Of a DNA stretch of 64,000 nt, positions 53,760-62,734 are shown piece by piece; positions within the stretch are counted from its first letter, which is position 1, and the number at the start of each line of letters is the position of its first letter. The stretch comes from Leptospira ryugenii (GTDB lineage: Bacteria; Spirochaetota; Leptospiria; Leptospirales; Leptospiraceae). Location of the stretch: positions 124,001 to 188,000 of the forward strand of contig NZ_BFBB01000007.1 of the NCBI RefSeq assembly GCF_003114855.1, read 5' to 3'. Both the position numbers and the translations under genes were made by a program. The notes under the pieces were generated by a model. It was not told the origin of the DNA, searched no databases, and worked only from the letters and a program-made list of their open reading frames with translations.

Positions 53760-56700
53760 ATGGGCTTAGAACTGATTTTATTACCTTTTCTTGCCAGCGT
53801 AGCCGTGACCATTGGTCTCAGACGACTCGACAAATCCAACACCAAACTCTCGCAATTAAAGCGTTATGCGACCAAACTCACAGAGGAAATCCATAATTCT
53901 GCTCTGGTAAAGATCCAATCTGTCAAAGATGCCGGCATTGACTTGGACATTTTGGTCAAACAATCGAGAAAGGTAGCTGAAGAAATCCAAAATTTAAGTG
54001 CCGAATCACGCGAGTTATTCGAAAAACTGAAATCTAATAAAGAATATTTATCTACCATCGCCGGGGAACTAGACCAAGTCGCCTATCTTGGCCAAGAAGT
54101 CAAAAAAGAAACTTCCATGATGGAGTCAGGTTTACAGCAAATCCATTCTCACAAACGAGAATTGGAAAATCTCTCTCTAATAATGGATCGGATTCAGGAT
54201 GAGAGCCAGGAAATGGTCCATGAATTTGAATCCAAGCTAAACCAAAGATCGGATGAAATTTTGCAAAGTGTTGCCCACAAAATGGTTGAGCTGGAAGGTT
54301 TATTAGAAAGCAAATCAGAGTCTTTGGATGAATCGATCCAACACATCGCCAAACAAGCAAAAGAAAAACTTGTCTCCCATGCCGAAGTGATGGTGCAAGA
54401 ATCTACTGGCAAGGTAGACCAAGTGAAAAGAGAAATCGATGCTCTTTTCGATTCCATGAGACTTGCTCAAAATGAATTAGACCTAAAGCTTACAAAATTT
54501 GAAGACACTTCTTCTTTGTTAGCCGACAAAGTTGATAAATTCGATGAAAAGATAGAAGATAAATACTTACGCATTTCCCAAAAGCTGGATGACCGAGTCG
54601 CACTGCTAGAGAAAAAAATCCAAGAACGGTTTGATTCGATTTTTGATCAAGTCAGTCATACAAAAGATTCCTTTATGAAAGGTCTTTCGAACGAAACGCA
54701 AACCATTAAGCGAGAAATAGAAGATTTATCCCTTGAGACTCTTTCAAAACGAGATGAGATCATCAATGAAACAAGGAGACAGGCTGACCAGATCAACCAA
54801 ACAATCACCAGTTTCCAAGAAAAGTATTTGGAAGCAGAAAATAAACTTCTAAGACAAGCAGACACTCGCAAACAAGAATTGATAAGAGAGATTGAGACCT
54901 TTAGTGAAGAATTCCATCGCATTTCAGAAGAGTTAAAGGAAGAGGCAAGTCACTTGAAAAAAAGTGCACTCCAAGAGTTAAAGACCTTTGAACGTGATTT
55001 AGAAGAGGCAAGAAACGCTCAAGAAAATCAAACAAAAACATCCTTACTTAGCCTCAAACATGAACTAGAAGAAAGTATTAAAAATAGCTTCGCAAAATCT
55101 GAAGCAGAGATCAGCCAAGAAATCGAAGGCCTTGAAAAAAGAATTTCTTCATTGGGCCAAAACGTTGAAGAACATACCAAAGAAGTTGATGAATATGTAG
55201 AGGAACTAAAAGGTGCCCTCAGAGAAACGGCTTCTGAGATATTGGAATCCGTAGAGGAAAAAGCAGAAAAAGCAGAAGAAATTGTAACGGAAAAGATTCA
55301 CATCGCAAACGCCAATCTAGAACAGTTCGTTCAGAAGTGGGAAGAATCCCTTTCTCACCTGCGTGCAGACCAGCTCGACTCTATTGAGGAACTTCAAAAT
55401 CGATTAAAAGACATTCACATTGAAGGAAAGGACTTATTAGCCTCTTTCCAAGATGCAAGTAATGAAGGTAAAACCCAACTCAATCGCCATGCGGATTCCT
55501 TGGTACAAAAAATTTCTGATACCACTAGTATCGCGGAAAAAGAGCTCTCTCATATTTTGCAATCCCTAGAAGAAACGGGAAATGCATTTTTCCATTCTCA
55601 AGAAGAGAAGATGGATCGTCTCAACGAAACAATCGATAGTAAAATTTCTCACCAACTCACAAAATTATTGGATAAGGGAAATATTCAGCTAGGCCAACTC
55701 GAGGAAAAGATCACTCAACACTTAAATGGTGTTAGAAAGAATTTAGAAGAAAGCATCAAACGCTCCAAAGAAGAATCAAAACGGCAAATAGAAACCTATC
55801 AAAAAGATTATGAGAAATCTTTCCGTGAAATCGCAAAGGACAGTCGGGATTTTTTAAAAGATACCCACGAGCAATTCCAAATACTTAAGTCTGAAATAGC
55901 GGACGGTTTGTCCGAATTCAAAGAAACAAAAGAGGAAACTCTATCCGAGATTCGATACAATTTAGATGAAATCACAGAAACAATTTCTACTTTAAAATCC
56001 GACCTAGAAGAAGTCAAAGAGCACACTGACCTATTTGTAAGCGCCAATCAAATTGCTGAAAAGTCAGAGAAGGCAGTTTCAGAAATCAAAGAAGCACTTT
56101 CCCAAATGGAAGAGAAAAAACCTGATTTTGAAATTGTTGCTCAGTCAATTGAAACTTTCCACGAACTACAAGAAAAAATCCGAGAAGAGTGGGAACGTAT
56201 CCAAATTTCCCAAAACCAAACCGAAGATATTGACAAACAAGTCGAGATCCTATCCAGCCAAGTAGAATTTGTGAAAGGCAAAATGGATGAGTTCCAAGGT
56301 ATACTTCCTGAGGTCAGTAGCTTAGAAAATCGTTTACTTAACATTAGCCGAGACCAAGAAAAGATCGAATCCTTCCTATCCTCTCTGCAAGAGTCGGAAG
56401 ACTCAGTCCTTCTCCTTGTTGATAACATTGAAAACCAAAAACAAAACACCCGAGAAGTACAAGCACGCTTGGATATCCTGGACCGCGAGATCGGGGTGGT
56501 AGAGGCAAGAGAGCGAGAATTAGCCGAGTCTATCCGCCTAGCAGAGAATAAGACCTCCTTCCTTTCGGAAAAAGCGAGCCAAATGGAGTCTGTGGAAAGA
56601 AAGTTTGAAAAAATTGAGGAGCTCTTAGGTGATCTTTCTGACCGACACAAACAAATCCTCACACTGCAGAAACGTTTGGAGGAGTTGAGGGAAACTTCCG

Positions 56701-56978
56701 TAGAAACGCGCGATGACCTTGAGTCCCTTTTGGGTGAAGCGGACGAGACATTCGAAAAACTCTCGCAATTCTTGGACATCGTCCAATCCACGATGGCCCC
56801 AACGCCAAACCAGGAAAAAACAGCCAGAAAAACGGGACATAATCCATTTATTGAGCGCAAAAAAGCCACAATCCTGAGTTTATACGACAACTACCAATGG
56901 ACGGCAGAGGCAATTAGCGAAAAATTAAATATTGAAAAATCCCTTGTGGATACGATCCTCGGAGCAAGAAAGAAATAA
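53760..56978 (+). CDS. SpiroCoCo-family giant coiled-coil protein
   Basis: About 1,072 residues. A short hydrophobic N-terminus (GLELILLPFLASVAVTIGL) is followed by almost continuous heptad-patterned coiled coil rich in Glu, Lys and Gln. The last 45 residues are different: KKATILSLYDNYQWTAEAISEKLNIEKSLVDTILGARKK resembles a small helix-turn-helix. SpiroCoCo proteins are spirochete-specific and may have a cytoskeletal or envelope-scaffold role. Sixteen bases before the histone-like gene; ATG at 53760 preferred to TTG at 53754. Confidence 0.88.
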   Translation: MGLELILLPFLASVAVTIGLRRLDKSNTKLSQLKRYATKLTEEIHNSALVKIQSVKDAGIDLDILVKQSRKVAEEIQNLSAESRELFEKLKSNKEYLSTIAGELDQVAYLGQEVKKETSMMESGLQQIHSHKRELENLSLIMDRIQDESQEMVHEFESKLNQRSDEILQSVAHKMVELEGLLESKSESLDESIQHIAKQAKEKLVSHAEVMVQESTGKVDQVKREIDALFDSMRLAQNELDLKLTKFEDTSSLLADKVDKFDEKIEDKYLRISQKLDDRVALLEKKIQERFDSIFDQVSHTKDSFMKGLSNETQTIKREIEDLSLETLSKRDEIINETRRQADQINQTITSFQEKYLEAENKLLRQADTRKQELIREIETFSEEFHRISEELKEEASHLKKSALQELKTFERDLEEARNAQENQTKTSLLSLKHELEESIKNSFAKSEAEISQEIEGLEKRISSLGQNVEEHTKEVDEYVEELKGALRETASEILESVEEKAEKAEEIVTEKIHIANANLEQFVQKWEESLSHLRADQLDSIEELQNRLKDIHIEGKDLLASFQDASNEGKTQLNRHADSLVQKISDTTSIAEKELSHILQSLEETGNAFFHSQEEKMDRLNETIDSKISHQLTKLLDKGNIQLGQLEEKITQHLNGVRKNLEESIKRSKEESKRQIETYQKDYEKSFREIAKDSRDFLKDTHEQFQILKSEIADGLSEFKETKEETLSEIRYNLDEITETISTLKSDLEEVKEHTDLFVSANQIAEKSEKAVSEIKEALSQMEEKKPDFEIVAQSIETFHELQEKIREEWERIQISQNQTEDIDKQVEILSSQVEFVKGKMDEFQGILPEVSSLENRLLNISRDQEKIESFLSSLQESEDSVLLLVDNIENQKQNTREVQARLDILDREIGVVEARERELAESIRLAENKTSFLSEKASQMESVERKFEKIEELLGDLSDRHKQILTLQKRLEELRETSVETRDDLESLLGEADETFEKLSQFLDIVQSTMAPTPNQEKTARKTGHNPFIERKKATILSLYDNYQWTAEAISEKLNIEKSLVDTILGARKK

Positions 56979-56994
56979 ACCCTCCGAGGAAACC

Positions 56995-57198
56995 ATGTCA
57001 GAAGACCAAAACGAAACAACTTCAAAAGAAACTCTCATCGTAGCATCCAAAGTAAAGGCTTATATCAAATCCAAAGGATTTATGACAGCTGGTGATGCGA
57101 TTGAAGGATTGAATGAAGAGATTTACCGCCTCATCGACCGTGCTCTTGAACGCACTGCTTCCAACAAACGAACAACTGCGAGAGCTACTGATTTTTAA
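56995..57198 (+). CDS. Bacterial histone-fold protein
   Basis: A 67-residue protein with GAGG upstream of ATG 56995. After a 10-residue acidic tail comes a short helix (IVASKVKAYIKSKG), a long central helix (AGDAIEGLNEEIYRLIDRALERTASN) and the L2-like KRTTARATDF, with the Arg-Thr pair and Asp seen in archaeal histones (RKTVxxxD). The third helix is very short, as in the Bdellovibrio histone Bd0055. Predicted DNA-binding nucleoid protein. Between SpiroCoCo and map in one transcript. Confidence 0.8.
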   Translation: MSEDQNETTSKETLIVASKVKAYIKSKGFMTAGDAIEGLNEEIYRLIDRALERTASNKRTTARATDF

Positions 57199-57206
57199 TC
57201 CGCCTA

Positions 57207-57962
57207 GTGATTTACATCAAAAACAAATCTGAAATCGAAAAGATGCGTAAGGCAGGTGCCTTCGCAGCAAAACTCCTTAACTATCTGGCTCCCTTCGTAA
57301 AGGCGGGAGTCAGTACTCTCGAACTCAATGATATCGCGGAAGACTATACCAAAAGGCATGGGCATAGATCGGCACCTCTTGGCTATAAAGGCTTCCCAAA
57401 ATCGATCTGCTCCTCCATCAACCAGGTAGTTTGCCATGGCATCCCCAAAAAGGAAGATATTTTGAAGGATGGTGACATCATCAACTTAGATGTCTCACCA
57501 GTTGTGGACGGCTATATTGGGGATACCTCGCGTACCTTCTTCGTAGGAACGCCTGCTCCGGAAATCCGCCAATTGGTGGAAGACACGGAAAGAGCTATGT
57601 GGATCGGCATTGAGCAAGTAAAACCAGGCGCAAGGGTAGACGAGATCGGAAATGCCATCGATGACTTTCTGAGCCCCAAGGGATATGGCATTGTGAGAGA
57701 CCTCATGGGACATGGAGTTGGGCGCAATTTTCATGAAGAACCACAGATCCCTCACTTCCGCATGGGAAGAAAGTTAGCAAAGATTGAAGCAGGGATGATC
57801 TTCACTGTTGAACCCATGGTCAACCAAGGAACTTGGGAGGTCAATTTTGACAAACTCGACAAGTGGACCGTCCGCACAAAAGACGGAAAGTGGTCTGCCC
57901 AATTTGAACACACAGTACTTGTCACTGAAAAAGGTTACGAAATTCTCACAAAAGAAGACTGA
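57207..57962 (+). CDS. map: Methionine aminopeptidase, type I
   Basis: A 251-residue enzyme removing initiator Met. All metal and catalytic residues are visible: His in VVCHGIP, Asp in NLDVSPVVDGYIGDTSRTF (two), His in GHGVGRNFHEEPQIPH (two), Glu in FTVEPMVNQG and Glu in AQFEHTVLVTE. GTG start at 57207. Eight bases after the histone gene, so the two are probably cotranscribed. Confidence 0.97.
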   Translation: MIYIKNKSEIEKMRKAGAFAAKLLNYLAPFVKAGVSTLELNDIAEDYTKRHGHRSAPLGYKGFPKSICSSINQVVCHGIPKKEDILKDGDIINLDVSPVVDGYIGDTSRTFFVGTPAPEIRQLVEDTERAMWIGIEQVKPGARVDEIGNAIDDFLSPKGYGIVRDLMGHGVGRNFHEEPQIPHFRMGRKLAKIEAGMIFTVEPMVNQGTWEVNFDKLDKWTVRTKDGKWSAQFEHTVLVTEKGYEILTKED

Positions 57963-58030
57963 GCACCCTTTTTCTACTTGAGGATTTCAAAATTCTGGGA
58001 GTCTAATGGAAAAATACCTAGGAGATTCCT

Positions 58031-58162
58031 ATGAAAATCACACTCGCTCTTTCCTCATTCTTCCTTAGCTTAGCCCTCACTGCTTCGACTCTTCCCTCAG
58101 AGAAGTCCTTTTTCCATTGCCCTGGCAAAGAAAAGAGAAGCTGCCCGAACGACGGTAAGTAA
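58031..58162 (+). CDS. 43-residue exported peptide
   Basis: A short frame with AGGAG before ATG 58031. A signal peptide (MKITLALSSFFLSLALTAST) is followed by a small mature part with two cysteines (HCPGKEKRSCPNDGK) that could form one disulfide. No homologue known. Between map and the response regulator gene. Confidence 0.6.
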   Translation: MKITLALSSFFLSLALTASTLPSEKSFFHCPGKEKRSCPNDGK

Positions 58163-58183
58163 ACAACCAAATCTCGAGCGCCA

Positions 58184-58591
58184 ATGGTCCAATCCTTGAC
58201 TCATGCCATACTCTTTGTGGATGACGAACAAATCATTTTGATGAGTTTGAAATCCCAATTAAAAAAACATTTTGGGAACGACTACCGATATGAAACGGCC
58301 CAGAATACAGAAGAGGCATGGTCCATCATTGATGAGTTGGCCGAGGAAGGCATCACCATCTTGATCATCATATCAGATTGGCTGATGCCAAACCAGCGCG
58401 GTGATGAATTTTTAAGGGATGTCCATAAAAAATACCCAGCAATCAAAAAGATCATTATCTCTGGCCACATAGATGAAAATTCGCTTAACAAATTGAAGGC
58501 AGAGGTCAATTTGCACAGTTTTTTAAACAAACCTTGGTCTGAATCAGACCTAATCAAAAAAGTGGAAGATGCGATTGCCAAAATAGCTTAG
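58184..58591 (+). CDS. Single-domain response regulator
   Basis: A 135-residue receiver domain without an output domain. Phosphoacceptor pocket: Asp pair in ILFVDDEQ, Asp in IISDWLMP, Ser in IISGHID and Lys in LNKPWS. A phosphotransfer or chemotaxis-type partner; no kinase gene is adjacent. Confidence 0.9.
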   Translation: MVQSLTHAILFVDDEQIILMSLKSQLKKHFGNDYRYETAQNTEEAWSIIDELAEEGITILIIISDWLMPNQRGDEFLRDVHKKYPAIKKIIISGHIDENSLNKLKAEVNLHSFLNKPWSESDLIKKVEDAIAKIA

Positions 58592-58612
58592 TTTTCTCAT
58601 CCTATTCTTGGT

Positions 58613-59410
58613 ATGGAAACAAAGATAGAAGCGATCATCGAAGACCTCAGTTTAGTCCGTAAAACAAATCCATTAGTACACAATATCACAAATTATGTTG
58701 TGATGAACAACACTGCAAATGCTCTGCTTGCTATAGGTGCTTCTCCTATCATGGCACATGCTGAGGAAGAAGTGGAAGAAATGGTTAGCATTTGTTCCTC
58801 TTTGGTCATCAATATTGGAACACTTTCAGAACCTTGGACCAAAGCCATGGTGAAAGCTATCATAAAAGCAAAAAACATTCAAAAGCCAATCATATTAGAT
58901 CCTGTCGGCGCTGGTGCTAGCACATTACGAAACCAAACAATCAAACGACTGCTAGATGCAGCCTCCCCTTCTGTGATCAGAGGCAATGCCTCTGAGATCA
59001 TTTCTACACTTTCTTCCTCGGGTAAAACAAAGGGTGTAGATTCCATTCACTCCTCTGAGTCTGCTATTGAATCAGGTAAAAAATTGAGTGAAATCATACA
59101 AGGCACCGTCGTGATTTCTGGTGCAACTGATTACATCATCCAAAGAGACCAAACGAGAAAGGTATCCAATGGAGACCCCATGATGACAAAGGTAACTGGT
59201 TTGGGTTGTACTGCTACAGCTCTTATCGGTGCCTTTGCAGCTGTTCAAAAGGATACACTACGAGCAAGTCTTTCTGCTATGGCGGTAATGGGCATCGCTG
59301 GTGAGATGGCAAAGATGAAAGCAGAAGGCCCAGGAAGTTTCCAAATGCATTTTTTAGATGCACTCTACCAAATAGGAGCTGATGAAATCCGGACTCGTTT
59401 TAAGGAGTAA
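58613..59410 (+). CDS. thiM: Hydroxyethylthiazole kinase
   Basis: A 265-residue ribokinase-like enzyme phosphorylating the thiazole moiety for thiamine salvage. Visible: NYVVMNNTANALLAIGASP, LDPVGAGAS, IRGNASEI and VTGLGCTATALIGAF with the catalytic Cys/Gly-rich loop. Directly upstream of thiE (four bases). Confidence 0.95.
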   Translation: METKIEAIIEDLSLVRKTNPLVHNITNYVVMNNTANALLAIGASPIMAHAEEEVEEMVSICSSLVINIGTLSEPWTKAMVKAIIKAKNIQKPIILDPVGAGASTLRNQTIKRLLDAASPSVIRGNASEIISTLSSSGKTKGVDSIHSSESAIESGKKLSEIIQGTVVISGATDYIIQRDQTRKVSNGDPMMTKVTGLGCTATALIGAFAAVQKDTLRASLSAMAVMGIAGEMAKMKAEGPGSFQMHFLDALYQIGADEIRTRFKE

Positions 59411-59413
59411 ATC

Positions 59414-60034
59414 TTGCTGATACGAGGACTCTATCTAGTCACCGATCGATCCTTGTGCTTGCACCATAGTTTAGAAGAAGTGATCCTTAAGTCCGTTCAG
59501 GGTGGCGTGCAAATTGTCCAACTCAGGGAAAAAGAAGCTTCCTCTCGCGAATTCTTTGCTTTAGCGACAAGGATCAAAGAACTTCTCAGCCCATTTTCTA
59601 TCCCTTTGCTCATCAATGATCGATTGGACATAGCTTTGGCAGTGGGTGCCCATGGATTACATCTCGGCCAAAGTGATTTACCAGTTATTGAAGCAAGACG
59701 ACTCTTAGGTGACGATAAGATCATAGGATTATCTGTAGAAACAGAACAAGATGTTCTGCAAGCAAAACAACTGCCTGTCGATTATTTAGGTGTCTCTCCC
59801 ATTTTTGCTACCCCGACAAAACGAGATACCAAATCTGCATGGGGGCTAGATGGTCTGCGTTGGATTCGAAAGGAGATTGAACTACCATTGGTAGCTATTG
59901 GTGGGATTAACGATACAAATGCAGAAGATGTCATCTCTGCTGGGGCTGATAGTTTAGCACTAGTTTCTTATTTGTGCTCGGCAGACGACCCAACTCACAA
60001 TGCAGAAAAAATTTCAAAGCTATGGAAGCATTGA
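59414..60034 (+). CDS. thiE: Thiamine-phosphate synthase
   Basis: A 206-residue TIM-barrel enzyme coupling thiazole phosphate and HMP-PP. Visible: QLREKEASSREF, LINDRLDIALAVGAHGLHLGQ, GVSPIFATPTKRD and LVAIGGIN. TTG start at 59414 with AAGGAG at correct spacing. Coupled to thiM; together they form a thiamine salvage pair. Confidence 0.95.
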   Translation: MLIRGLYLVTDRSLCLHHSLEEVILKSVQGGVQIVQLREKEASSREFFALATRIKELLSPFSIPLLINDRLDIALAVGAHGLHLGQSDLPVIEARRLLGDDKIIGLSVETEQDVLQAKQLPVDYLGVSPIFATPTKRDTKSAWGLDGLRWIRKEIELPLVAIGGINDTNAEDVISAGADSLALVSYLCSADDPTHNAEKISKLWKH

Positions 60035-60040
60035 GTCATT

Positions 60041-61024
60041 CTATAACACAAGCTTTATGTTTTCGTTCCATTTATCCACGCCTATGCGATAAATAGCGGA
60101 ATCAGAAAATATTTCCTGGAATTCTTCTGGAGACATTGGTTTGGAGACGGCTTGGTTTGGATCCGTAAAGATAGACTTAGGAGCATAATCCAATACACGC
60201 GTTTCCACTCCATTTCGTTCCGCAACCTTAGCATTCCAAGGACAGACTTCTTGGCAAATATCGCAGCCATACAACCAAGAAGCCCTTTCTCGATTCCCCT
60301 CTCCCATTGGCTTTTTGGATTCTATGTTGTGATGCGAAATGCAAAGGCTCGCATCCAATTGGTAAGGGGCAACCAGAGCTTGTGTAGGGCAAGCATCCAT
60401 ACAAGCGCGGCAAGAACCACAATGGTCCGTTATCATATCGGGTTCATAGGAAAAGGGTAGATCAGTAAGAATGGTGGATAGAAAAAAATAGGAGCCTAAT
60501 TTTGGATGGATCAGATTGGTATTCTTACCCATCCAGCCGATTCCAGACTTTCGAGCGAAAGCCTTTTCAGGGATCGGTAGGCTATCTACAGAGAGTCGAA
60601 AATGGAAACCAGGGTGCCGAGTCTTCAAATGTTGGAGAAGAGGTTTTGCCTGCCTTCGGATAACGGTATGGTAGTCTCGACCTAAAGCATAACGCGACAC
60701 TTTATACTTGGCGGTTTTACTTAGGATTTCAGCAGTTTGGGATCGATAGAGCATCCCCAAACAAATCACTCTCTCAGGTTTAAAGCCAAGATGTTTTCCC
60801 TCCAATCGGATTTCCATACTCTGGGGTTTTGCAAACCAATCCATATCGCCATGTTTGCCGTCCAAAACCCATTTGCTTATGTAATTCTTCTCTTCATCCG
60901 TTATCGACCAATTTGTATAGCCGACCAGGTCAAAGCCTTGCGTATACGCGAGTGTTTCAAATTCTTTGAAATGGAGATCATTTTCAGAAAGTTGGTCTAT
61001 GGACATTTCGAATCTACCAATCAT
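60041..61024 (-). CDS. queG: Epoxyqueuosine reductase
   Basis: A 327-residue iron-sulfur and cobalamin enzyme finishing queuosine in tRNA. Two [4Fe-4S] clusters: CGSCRACMDACPTQAL and CDICQEVCPWN; the catalytic Asp lies in the cobalamin region (RKSGIGWMGKNTN). The start may be the ATG at 61024 or one six codons later; the first overlaps the divergent hypothetical gene. Confidence 0.93.
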   Translation of the reverse strand: MIGRFEMSIDQLSENDLHFKEFETLAYTQGFDLVGYTNWSITDEEKNYISKWVLDGKHGDMDWFAKPQSMEIRLEGKHLGFKPERVICLGMLYRSQTAEILSKTAKYKVSRYALGRDYHTVIRRQAKPLLQHLKTRHPGFHFRLSVDSLPIPEKAFARKSGIGWMGKNTNLIHPKLGSYFFLSTILTDLPFSYEPDMITDHCGSCRACMDACPTQALVAPYQLDASLCISHHNIESKKPMGEGNRERASWLYGCDICQEVCPWNAKVAERNGVETRVLDYAPKSIFTDPNQAVSKPMSPEEFQEIFSDSAIYRIGVDKWNENIKLVL

Positions 61025-61370
61025 CAGTAATTGGAAAGAATTTCAAAATTCAAGCCTAAAGTCAAACATTGAAGGCAGATACCAAGAGATCCTTTCCAGT
61101 TTAGAAACCGCAGGGAAGGCAGAGCTCCTCCAAAAAGGCATTCAAATTTCCTTATTGGCATCCATACTTCGGTTGATTGAAAGAGGAATCAATCCAACAC
61201 TACCCATCTTTCGTGTAGAATACCTCAATATGATGAAAGAAATTGAGGAAATTTATTTCTCTATCTTACCACAGGAAGAATCAAATTGGTTAGAAGAGTG
61301 CCTTGCGTACGGAGATAAAAAAGCCTACCATTGGGACTGGAAACACTTTGGTTCAAAAGAACTCTTTTAA
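60999..61370 (+). CDS. Hypothetical helical protein
   Basis: About 123 residues, helical and soluble, with no recognised family (GRYQEILSSLETAGKAELLQKG; EEIYFSILPQEESNWLEECL). The ATG at 60999 overlaps the start of queG on the other strand; the true start may be later, but no clear ribosome site is seen. Confidence 0.55.
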   Translation: MDISNLPIISNWKEFQNSSLKSNIEGRYQEILSSLETAGKAELLQKGIQISLLASILRLIERGINPTLPIFRVEYLNMMKEIEEIYFSILPQEESNWLEECLAYGDKKAYHWDWKHFGSKELF

Positions 61371-61513
61371 AAAATTTCTTTAGTTAGTTGGCACCAAACG
61401 CCGAATCTAGAAAAAATACGAACTTTTACCACAAATCCGTCAACTTGACATATAAATTACTTGATGGATGTTTTCAATGGTATAAGAACAGCTAGACGAA
61501 GTGGAATGCATAG

Positions 61514-61891
61514 ATGAAAAAAAGGACAGTTTACGTACATCAAATTTCGGAAAGGAGGCATACCAGTTTTACATTTTCTAAATGGCAGACTCTTCATATA
61601 CACGCAAAGATCAGTAGCCATGGGTCAATCTCCACCTACATTGATTTTTTGATCGACCGCTATTGCTCTAGGGTATACGAACTCGCCTTGTACAATCGCG
61701 CACTTTTAGACCAAGACACTATCCTTGCAAAAGAGGATACCATGCGCCTCAACTGTATTTTATCTGATACCACATATGATGATCTGTTAGAGCTTTCCTA
61801 TATTGCTATGGTAAACAGAACCAAGATGTTTCGCATCCTTTTGAATTGGGACACGGAAAGACCTGAACCAAGGGTACGATTGGTAGCCTAA
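61514..61891 (+). CDS. Small protein, possibly DUF1564-like
   Basis: A 125-residue protein with a basic start and a C-terminal helix pair (YDDLLELSYIAMVNRTKMFRILLNW) resembling the HTH-like end of the Leptospira-specific DUF1564 family (short DNA-binding-like proteins). The match is weak and by eye. It overlaps the convergent thioesterase by four bases. Confidence 0.5.
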   Translation: MKKRTVYVHQISERRHTSFTFSKWQTLHIHAKISSHGSISTYIDFLIDRYCSRVYELALYNRALLDQDTILAKEDTMRLNCILSDTTYDDLLELSYIAMVNRTKMFRILLNWDTERPEPRVRLVA

Positions 61892-62286
61892 CTTTCCATT
61901 TCTGCTTCGAGAATTTTTCTAAAATCACTTGGAATCGTACGTTTTGCACCTTCTCTATAATCAAAGTATACCTGTGTTGTTTTGGCTCGGACGTGTTCTA
62001 TTTTTTTACTTTCATTCCAAATCGAATAGGCAAATTCCCAGGAAGTATTCCCGATCTTTGAGACCCAAATCCGTGCCTCAATTTCGTCTCCTGGCACAAC
62101 CGAGGCTATTAAGTCCATTTCTACCCTTGCCAGGACAAAGGGAATATCTTCCAAATTTTCAATCTGCAAATACTGTTTGCAAAACCTAAGCCTTGCTATT
62201 TCAAGATAACTAGAATAACTAGCATTGTTGACCCTTCTCATCGGATCCATATCATTAAAACGAATTTGAATGGGAGCAGAAATCAT
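61888..62286 (-). CDS. Hotdog-fold acyl-CoA thioesterase
   Basis: A 132-residue 4HBT/YbgC-type thioesterase: RFNDMDPMRRVNNASYSSYLEIARLRF carries the active-site Asp and central helix. Its ATG overlaps the stop of the OmpA-like gene (ATGA). Cytosolic; substrate acyl-CoA unknown. Confidence 0.85.
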   Translation of the reverse strand: MISAPIQIRFNDMDPMRRVNNASYSSYLEIARLRFCKQYLQIENLEDIPFVLARVEMDLIASVVPGDEIEARIWVSKIGNTSWEFAYSIWNESKKIEHVRAKTTQVYFDYREGAKRTIPSDFRKILEAEMES

Positions 62287-62723
62287 ACACTCATCCTTTG
62301 GATCTCCACTTTTCTGTAACGCATTCTTTCTTCAGGAGTCCGACCCAGGAGAGGTTCTTCTGTTCTTTGGAGGATGTGATTTGTAGGAATCCCCTTCTTT
62401 TGAAGGAGAGTGGCTACACTTTTTGTTCTTTCTTTGCAGAGTTTGCGATTCTTGCTTGGATTCCCAGATTGGTCTGCATAGCCAGTTACCAAGTACTGGA
62501 AGGGCAAATCTTTTGTTTCGGCCAACCACAAATAAAGTTTTCCTTCTTCTTCTGTCGGTAAACGAGAAAGGCCAGCGCCAAAAAATACATCCAGTTTTGT
62601 CCCGAAGGTTGTTTCTACTGTTGAATCTTCTTTTTGTACGGCCTCTTTCCTTTTGATTGGTTTTTTCTTGGGAAATAAAAGATAGAGAAACAATCCAATG
62701 GAAAGTAAACCAATCGAATACAA
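62283..62723 (-). CDS. Anchored OmpA-like domain protein
   Basis: A 146-residue protein with an N-terminal anchor (residues 3-17) and an OmpA C-terminal-like domain (YLVTGYADQSGNPSKNRKLCKERTKSVATLL) that binds peptidoglycan. TTG start is assigned by default; no strong ribosome site. Coupled to the thioesterase. Confidence 0.78.
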   Translation of the reverse strand: MYSIGLLSIGLFLYLLFPKKKPIKRKEAVQKEDSTVETTFGTKLDVFFGAGLSRLPTEEEGKLYLWLAETKDLPFQYLVTGYADQSGNPSKNRKLCKERTKSVATLLQKKGIPTNHILQRTEEPLLGRTPEERMRYRKVEIQRMSV

Positions 62724-62734
62724 AAAGATGGGAT

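Noticed and set aside
56141..56890. 249-residue minus-strand frame opposite the SpiroCoCo gene
   Set aside because: Ser/Arg-rich low-complexity translation caused by the reverse of Glu/Lys-rich coiled-coil codons; no ribosome site.
61445..61473. TTGACA as promoter of the gene at 61514
   Set aside because: No recognisable -10 hexamer at 16-18 bases.
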